From Haliotis asinina (lineage: Eukaryota > Mollusca > Gastropoda > Lepetellida > Haliotidae), in NCBI RefSeq assembly GCF_037392515.1, contig NC_090292.1:45807747-45871746 (forward strand): a stretch of DNA of 64,000 nucleotides, in the 5' to 3' direction. Below the pieces are notes generated by a model. The model saw nothing but the letters and a program-made list of their open reading frames with translations. It did no database searches and was not told the origin of the DNA. Both the position numbers and the translations under genes were made by a program. Positions 59,285-64,000 of the stretch are shown here, piece after piece (position 1 is the stretch's first letter; each line of letters begins with the position of its first letter).

Positions 59285-59825
59285 CTTCCTTGTGCCAAGA
59301 GATCAGGAGGTACCAAACCAAGGGCACCGAGAACAAAGGGGGGTCTGACGACAGTGTACTTGGGATGCAAGCGAGATATTTCAAAGGCGAGGTCCGCATA
59401 TTTATCATGCTTCTCTTGAATCTTGCAAATCACATTGCTGTCAAAAGGGACAGAAAAGTTAATGATATAAATAATGTCATTTTTAGTTTTATCAAAAAGG
59501 ACAAGATCAGGTTTGTTGGCTGGAATTCGTTTCAGACTGTATATTGGCCTATTCCATAGAAGTTTGAAAGCATCATTTTCCAGGACGCCCTGGACATGTT
59601 CAGGGTCGTACCATGGATGGACCTCGGGGTCAAAGTCACAGGCATGGTGGAGACGATAGTAAAAGCAGCGAGCCATGCCATCATGTCTTTTAAGATAAGC
59701 TGTCTGTGCCAAGGAAGGGCATCCACTGACAAGGTGTTGGACAGTCTCAGTGAATTCATTGCAAACACGACATTTCATATTGATATTTTCTTTAAGAATC
59801 ACATTCTGGCGATTGCGAGTGGGAA
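59285..59825 (-). pseudogene. RLE-type LINE C-terminus: CCHC motif and restriction-like endonuclease
   Basis: An open minus-strand frame of ~180 codons: SLPTRNRQNVILKEN, zinc motif CRVCNEFTETVQHLVSGC, YLKRHDG, LLWNRPI, KPDLVLFDKTKND with IIYIINFSVP, KYADLAFEISRLHPKY and LGALGLVPPDL. CCHC followed by R-H-D and K-PD is typical of R2-group LINEs; where the family usually shows Asp after the strand (IID), this copy has Asn. Only the C-terminal third of ORF2 is present, flanked precisely by the two copies of repeat X. Confidence 0.75.
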
Positions 59826-60232
59826 GTGACTTGGTGTCATCCACGATGGTAAGGGCTCACTTGTAGGTTTGATGTCACACAGAAACAGATGGTCGGCTTG
59901 ATGAACGTGATTATTTGTCACTGTGTTGAATGTTTTTTTGTCGGAATGGTCCGAGGCACCGGAACATACACTTGCCAGAGAACTTGTTTTTGACGACAAT
60001 CTGTGGATTCCCCGAGACACAAGTGTTCTAGTACCTGTGTGGGTTGTAACAAATTTTTGCCATGCTGTTTATGTACTTAGCTACCTGTGGACACCCTTGA
60101 TGGCGATCCATTGTTTTGTGCCAATCAGTGACGGGGAGATCTTGTTCACCGTCATTCCATGTATCCTGTGTCTGTCACCTCTCAGCGAATTTATTTGGTG
60201 TCTGAACGTCTTATTCTTGAACAGGGCTTCCT
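59826..60232 (-). repeat. Unidentified repeat X, second copy
   Basis: Begins GTGACTTGGTGTCATCCACG and ends TTATTCTTGAACAGGGCTTCC. About 85-90% alike to 58857-59284 by eye, with an extra TTGAATGTTTTTTTG insertion. 60240-61460 downstream has no recognised gene, only a (CAA)n tract at ~61216-61240. Confidence 0.7.
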
Positions 60233-61462
60233 TGAACCTAGCGTGCTTGATGTGTTGTTTCACAACGTATTTTATCACGCCTTTGTCTCTCTGATTTTGG
60301 TGTGATTTACTTTCTTGATGGAATACGTTTTGGCTCTCAAGCTGGTGTATTCCACCATCTGCATACTAAGGATCTTAAATGATTGGTTCATGAATCCCAA
60401 GCCGTTTCCTGTGGAAGCGGTGCACCGTTTTCTTTCAGGATGCGTCTGATCTGGTAGTACACATGAAATGAAAACATGCCCGGACTCATCATGACGAGTG
60501 TCATTCAAGCACCAGATCGTCACGCACCACATGGTGAAATTGAGTTGATTTCTGCCACAACTGCACCAGGTTGTAAAACTAAGTGTGCACAGCTTTCATC
60601 ATGATCGAAAGCCAATATGTTTGAAATGCATTGATAAATCAAGCTGGGAAATAGTAACAATCTTTGACATGCACCACGATCTTCATCTGCATGAGATTAG
60701 TTCTGGTGACTTTAGTATCGACTTCAGGATAAATCACTCCCAGTGTGTACTTACGTGTAGACATATTGAATTTTCAAACCTTCAAACCTAAACCTTAACG
60801 TTAATGGCGAGTGAAACATCTATCAGCTTGGTTGACAATGGTGAGAATTCTTGGGTTAAAATACAACCTTGCAACACCATCACAGGTTCTAAATTCATCT
60901 TCGATCAGAAGAGCACAAAGGATAATGTTCAAGGTAAACGACTTTCCATGCTGCTGGGAGCCGTGTTGGTGAAAACTTAAAGGTGCAACAATGGTAGAAC
61001 AGAATCGTTTTCATCAAAATAGCGCGAAAAATTAACACGAGGCAGTATCTCAGATCTCAAACTATCTGTTTTAGATATAAAACATTATCCCGTGAATATA
61101 GGTTATCTCAGTATGACGTAAGTAAAACAACAACGACTCAAGTTTCGGGTTCTGGAACAGCCATGTGACAGGAAATGCGACAACCTAATAGAGTTGAAGT
61201 GTCTGGCGGATCAGATGGTAACAACAACAACAACAACAACCTTGGCGACTTCATCAGTACCAGAGGTGCAGCCAACAACACGCTGTATGACGTCGTCCTC
61301 GGCGGCAAACATTTCAACCTGGAATGCAAAGACGCAGCATGATCGTCGACAGACTGTGGGGTAAAATAGGCCACACGTTATCGACTAAACCCTGGACGCA
61401 AAACGTCGGTTTGCTGGTGGTGTCGGAGCACGGTCAACGTCCTGGAAGATCTGTGAGCATAC

Positions 61463-61755
61463 ATGCACAATGTAACCTAGATAGAGGCAGCATGACCCTA
61501 CAACACACATGCAGAACATGACCTTGATAGACGCAGCATGATACCACATACATGCACAACATAACTTTGATACACGCAGCATGAGACCACACACATGTAC
61601 AACATAACCTTGATAGACGCAGCATTAGACCACATACATGCACAACATAACCTTGATAGACGCAGCATGAGACCACACACATGCACAACATAACCTTGAT
61701 AGACGCAGCATGAGACCACATACATGCACAACATAACCTTCATTGGCGCAGCATG
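61463..61755. repeat. 43-bp minisatellite, 6-7 units
   Basis: Consensus CTTGATAGACGCAGCATGAG plus ACCACACACATGCACAACATAAC. Minus-strand Cys-rich frames over it (CMCVVSCCVYQGYVV repeats) arise from the repeat. Confidence 0.92.
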
Positions 61756-61767
61756 AGAGAACATAAA

Positions 61768-62040
61768 TGAGTGAGTGAGTTAAAATTTAACCTCACATCG
61801 GCATTTTTTTAGCTAATTAGTCACAAGATATTTTGTACATAGACAAGAAATATAAGAAGTTAAATAACCAGTCATCAGTTGACTTGTAAATAACTAGAGT
61901 GTCACAAAATGAATGAAAACTAGCTGGCATGTATTTCCAAAACTATTCCAGACAATACAATGTCAAAGAGGGCTATTGGTCGCAAACAACTTAAGGTAGA
62001 TCACGATACAAGGGGCCATGCGGACAGTGCCTTTGCTAAA
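61768..62040 (-). mobile_element. LINE 3'-UTR fragment (old)
   Basis: GAGTGAGTGAGTTAAAATTTAACCTCACATCGGC at the 3' end through TTAAGGTAGATCACGATACA, with many changes. A further tail-like scrap lies at about 62191-62250. 62255-62985 shows nothing else. Confidence 0.75.
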
Positions 62041-62989
62041 CAGCATCCATACACAACATAACGTTGATGCCGTATCACATACGCCACCATTGAACAACGA
62101 TTTCTTCCTTGCTTACGTATAGCCACCTCCAAACATGTGTCTTGCTTGCTTATTCCAAATGTGTTACACGAAAAACCTCCATGGCAGTTTAAGTGAAAGA
62201 GTTAAGATTTAATGTCACATCCGCAAAACTTCAGCTATGCCTATGGCGGTTTAACCTAGGACAGGTTTGAGAGCTTTGGGCCAGAATATAGCAAATGTAA
62301 GTAGACAAAAATATTGGTGAAACGGACTATGTTAAAGCCTCGGAGTCGTTCTTACGTTTGTTGCATCCAAAGTAGTGAACATTATGGAGTACACATAACT
62401 TGACATTTGTTTGTTCATGGGCCGCGTGTTTCGTCTGACATTCGGCCATGGGTGTGAGGAGCATAATATGGCTGAGTGAAAACTATGTACACTACACTCA
62501 AGTAATGGACAAAGATGGACTCGCCTAACCTTGGTATTAAAGCCGTTAGCTTGTCATTCCAGAATGAAAACAGCCCGTTTGGATTTAACTCCATCACCGA
62601 AGCGTGTCACCGTCTGACCCCAACTCCCTTTATCTTTAGTATGCCCGGAGTGAGACTCAGAAATCATACAAACAAATTGACAGGTCCGAAACTTTAAAAC
62701 AACATATGCAAGAACTCCTTCTACCTCTTCCAGAGAACCTCTGCATTGTTTCTGTTGCCAAGTATAATCGGTTAGATAATTCAAAAAAAAGACAGTGAGT
62801 TGTGATTTGTCCGCTCAATTTTCCATCGTAGACACCTGATTGGATCAAAAGACAGTCAAGTGAGGTAATAAATTTATCGGGCACAGCCGTAGATGCGTCC
62901 AGGGTATAGTGGAGACTTGTTGGAACGTATACCCTGGAGATATCGAGGATGAAATTCACATTATTATTATTGTTATGTATTACAGATTA

Positions 62990-63123
62990 AAAATTGAAAT
63001 GCAGCAGAAAGAGTTTGGGTGATCCTGGCACAGTCAGGCTGGTAAGGCTCTTCATCAGCTCTGGGCCCTCGCCCCCTCTACACGCAGTCCAGACAGCGAA
63101 TGGGACTTCTCCCAGGAAACACT
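62990..63123 (+). mobile_element. RLE-LINE 3' coding/UTR scrap
   Basis: Reads GDPGTVRLVRLFISSGPSPP on the plus strand and matches 15470-15600 in reverse. Probably the extreme C-terminus of the RLE-LINE family, but the assignment rests on its junction at 15475. Confidence 0.4.
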
Positions 63124-63620
63124 GCCTTATTATTATTTATTATTATATCAGTTTGTTGTCAGAAGTGTTTATTACCATACTAGTAATTTTCACAGCGTCA
63201 AAACCTTACTGAATTTCTGACATTACGTACACATTCCACGCACACGACATGTCACAACAATGTAACACATGGTGTATTGATCAACACTTGTCAAATCCGA
63301 CCTGAATCTTGTGGAAAGTGTCAACCTTGCCCACTCCTACAAATCTCACCCTTGCTAAGGGGGTTCGTATGTCTATGGACGTCAGAAAGAATCCGTCGAG
63401 TTCTATCTGTCAACAGAAGGAACACCAAAACATGTTATGCGTTAACAGTACCACTTTGTGGGCAGGTTTCGAGACACCATGTGTTTCAAGCATTAGACTT
63501 CTTTGAACAAATATTTCTTACAGTCACACTATTTGTCACTCACTCACCCACTCTGTCACTCATCCACTCATCGGAGCCATATAATCGAATTCCCTCATGC
63601 TTATACTCTGTACAATTCAC

Positions 63621-63822
63621 CTGAAATATGCCGATGCCAATTTTGACGTCAACAACGAAATGGCCATTGTTTTGGGGTTTCCGTCCGGGAGAAAGCTTTT
63701 CAGTGCCGTATCTGCCTTTCAGACGGGTGTTGAATACTACAACAGGGTCTCCGTTCCATAATCTCAGAGACACCATGTATATGTGCAGATCGAAGTCTGG
63801 ATTTCCGAGGAATATGTTGGGT
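63621..63822 (-). CDS. Galectin-like carbohydrate-recognition domain exon
   Basis: Between acceptor CATTTTGCAG and donor ATTTCAG|GTGAAT, one open phase gives 67 residues: NIFLGNPDFDLHIYMVSLRL, WNGDPVVVFNTRLKGRYGTE, KLSPGRKPQNNGHFVVDVKI and GIGIFQ. The order H...R...VVxN...G(W/Y)GxE...F-x-V resembles a galectin domain, with Tyr in place of the usual Trp. Galectins bind beta-galactosides and are common in molluscan immunity. The rest of the gene must lie outside, and no partner exon is seen in the window. Alternative: an unrelated beta-sandwich exon. Confidence 0.45.
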
Positions 63823-63829
63823 CTGCAAA

Positions 63830-64000
63830 ATGTGAATATATCTCAAGTGAAAGTGTACATCAATATCAATATATCTCGTAAGGTGGATACACAATACATT
63901 TGCAGTATTGTGGATCGTTTTATAAACATGGTTTGTTTTATAACATGGCTGCGGATTTGGTACTGTTAATTCTCATTTCAATGTTGTTTTTAAAGGAAAT
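63830..64000 (+). repeat. Dispersed repeat (right-edge copy)
   Basis: Counterpart of 56147-56330, with the same word order; continues off the window. It begins right at the acceptor side of the galectin-like exon, so it lies in that gene's intron. Confidence 0.7.

Noticed and set aside
61434..61764. Cys-rich minus-strand frames (CMCVVSCC repeats) as a toxin- or defensin-like peptide
   Set aside because: Overlapping frames all derive from a 43-bp minisatellite, and the period is not a multiple of three, so units are read in changing frames.

Overview
This 64-kb window looks like animal nuclear DNA from a marine gastropod. An abalone-like snail is my best guess, inferred from repeats with (ACTC)n tails and a familiar molluscan SINE core; the sequence does not prove it. 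Coding potential is sparse and split by introns, spacers are AT-rich, and well over half of the sequence is mobile elements or their debris. There are no bacterial operons, CRISPR arrays or rRNA genes.

Left third (1-31.8 kb). The left edge carries the exonuclease region of a family B (Polinton-type) DNA polymerase, minus strand. Next comes a four-exon MULE-type transposase gene (10215 down to 2645, minus strand). Its second intron holds a full-length 6.08-kb LINE (3380-9460) with a 13-bp target-site duplication (TSD). A 2.0-kb TTAA-flanked transposon (11224-13228), fragments of the same LINE, pieces of a second, restriction-like-endonuclease (RLE) LINE family, SINEs and several minisatellites follow. 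The one convincing ordinary host gene lies at 22342-24199: three phase-compatible exons giving signal peptide, cysteine-rich EGF-like region and transmembrane helix.

Middle (31.8-55.6 kb). Two clusters of GCGGCAAATTGTAATAA-type repeats are inverted relative to one another and end in the same TGTTACGACGCAAATT terminus. They appear to be the arms of one ~23.7-kb integrase-type (Ginger-like) DNA transposon. Between them lies a decayed gene with integrase core, GPY/F-like module, OTU cysteine protease, acidic linker and an F-box-like segment. Smaller elements are nested inside, including a second full-length LINE (48231-54304, 11-bp TSD) in the right arm. The flanking 4 bp at the two termini do not match, so the unity of the element rests on the shared arms.

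Right end (55.6-64 kb). This part holds a Gypsy protease remnant, dispersed repeats, a SINE, an RLE-LINE C-terminus between two copies of an unidentified ~420-bp sequence, a 43-bp minisatellite, and a galectin-like exon (63822-63621, minus strand) near the edge.

How the pieces relate: the full-length LINEs and about ten 3' fragments belong to one family. A SINE family ends in a very similar tail and may borrow the LINE's machinery. Shared insertions and TSDs allow relative dating: LINE 3' fragment in the arm repeat, then arm duplication, then LINE copy 2 insertion.
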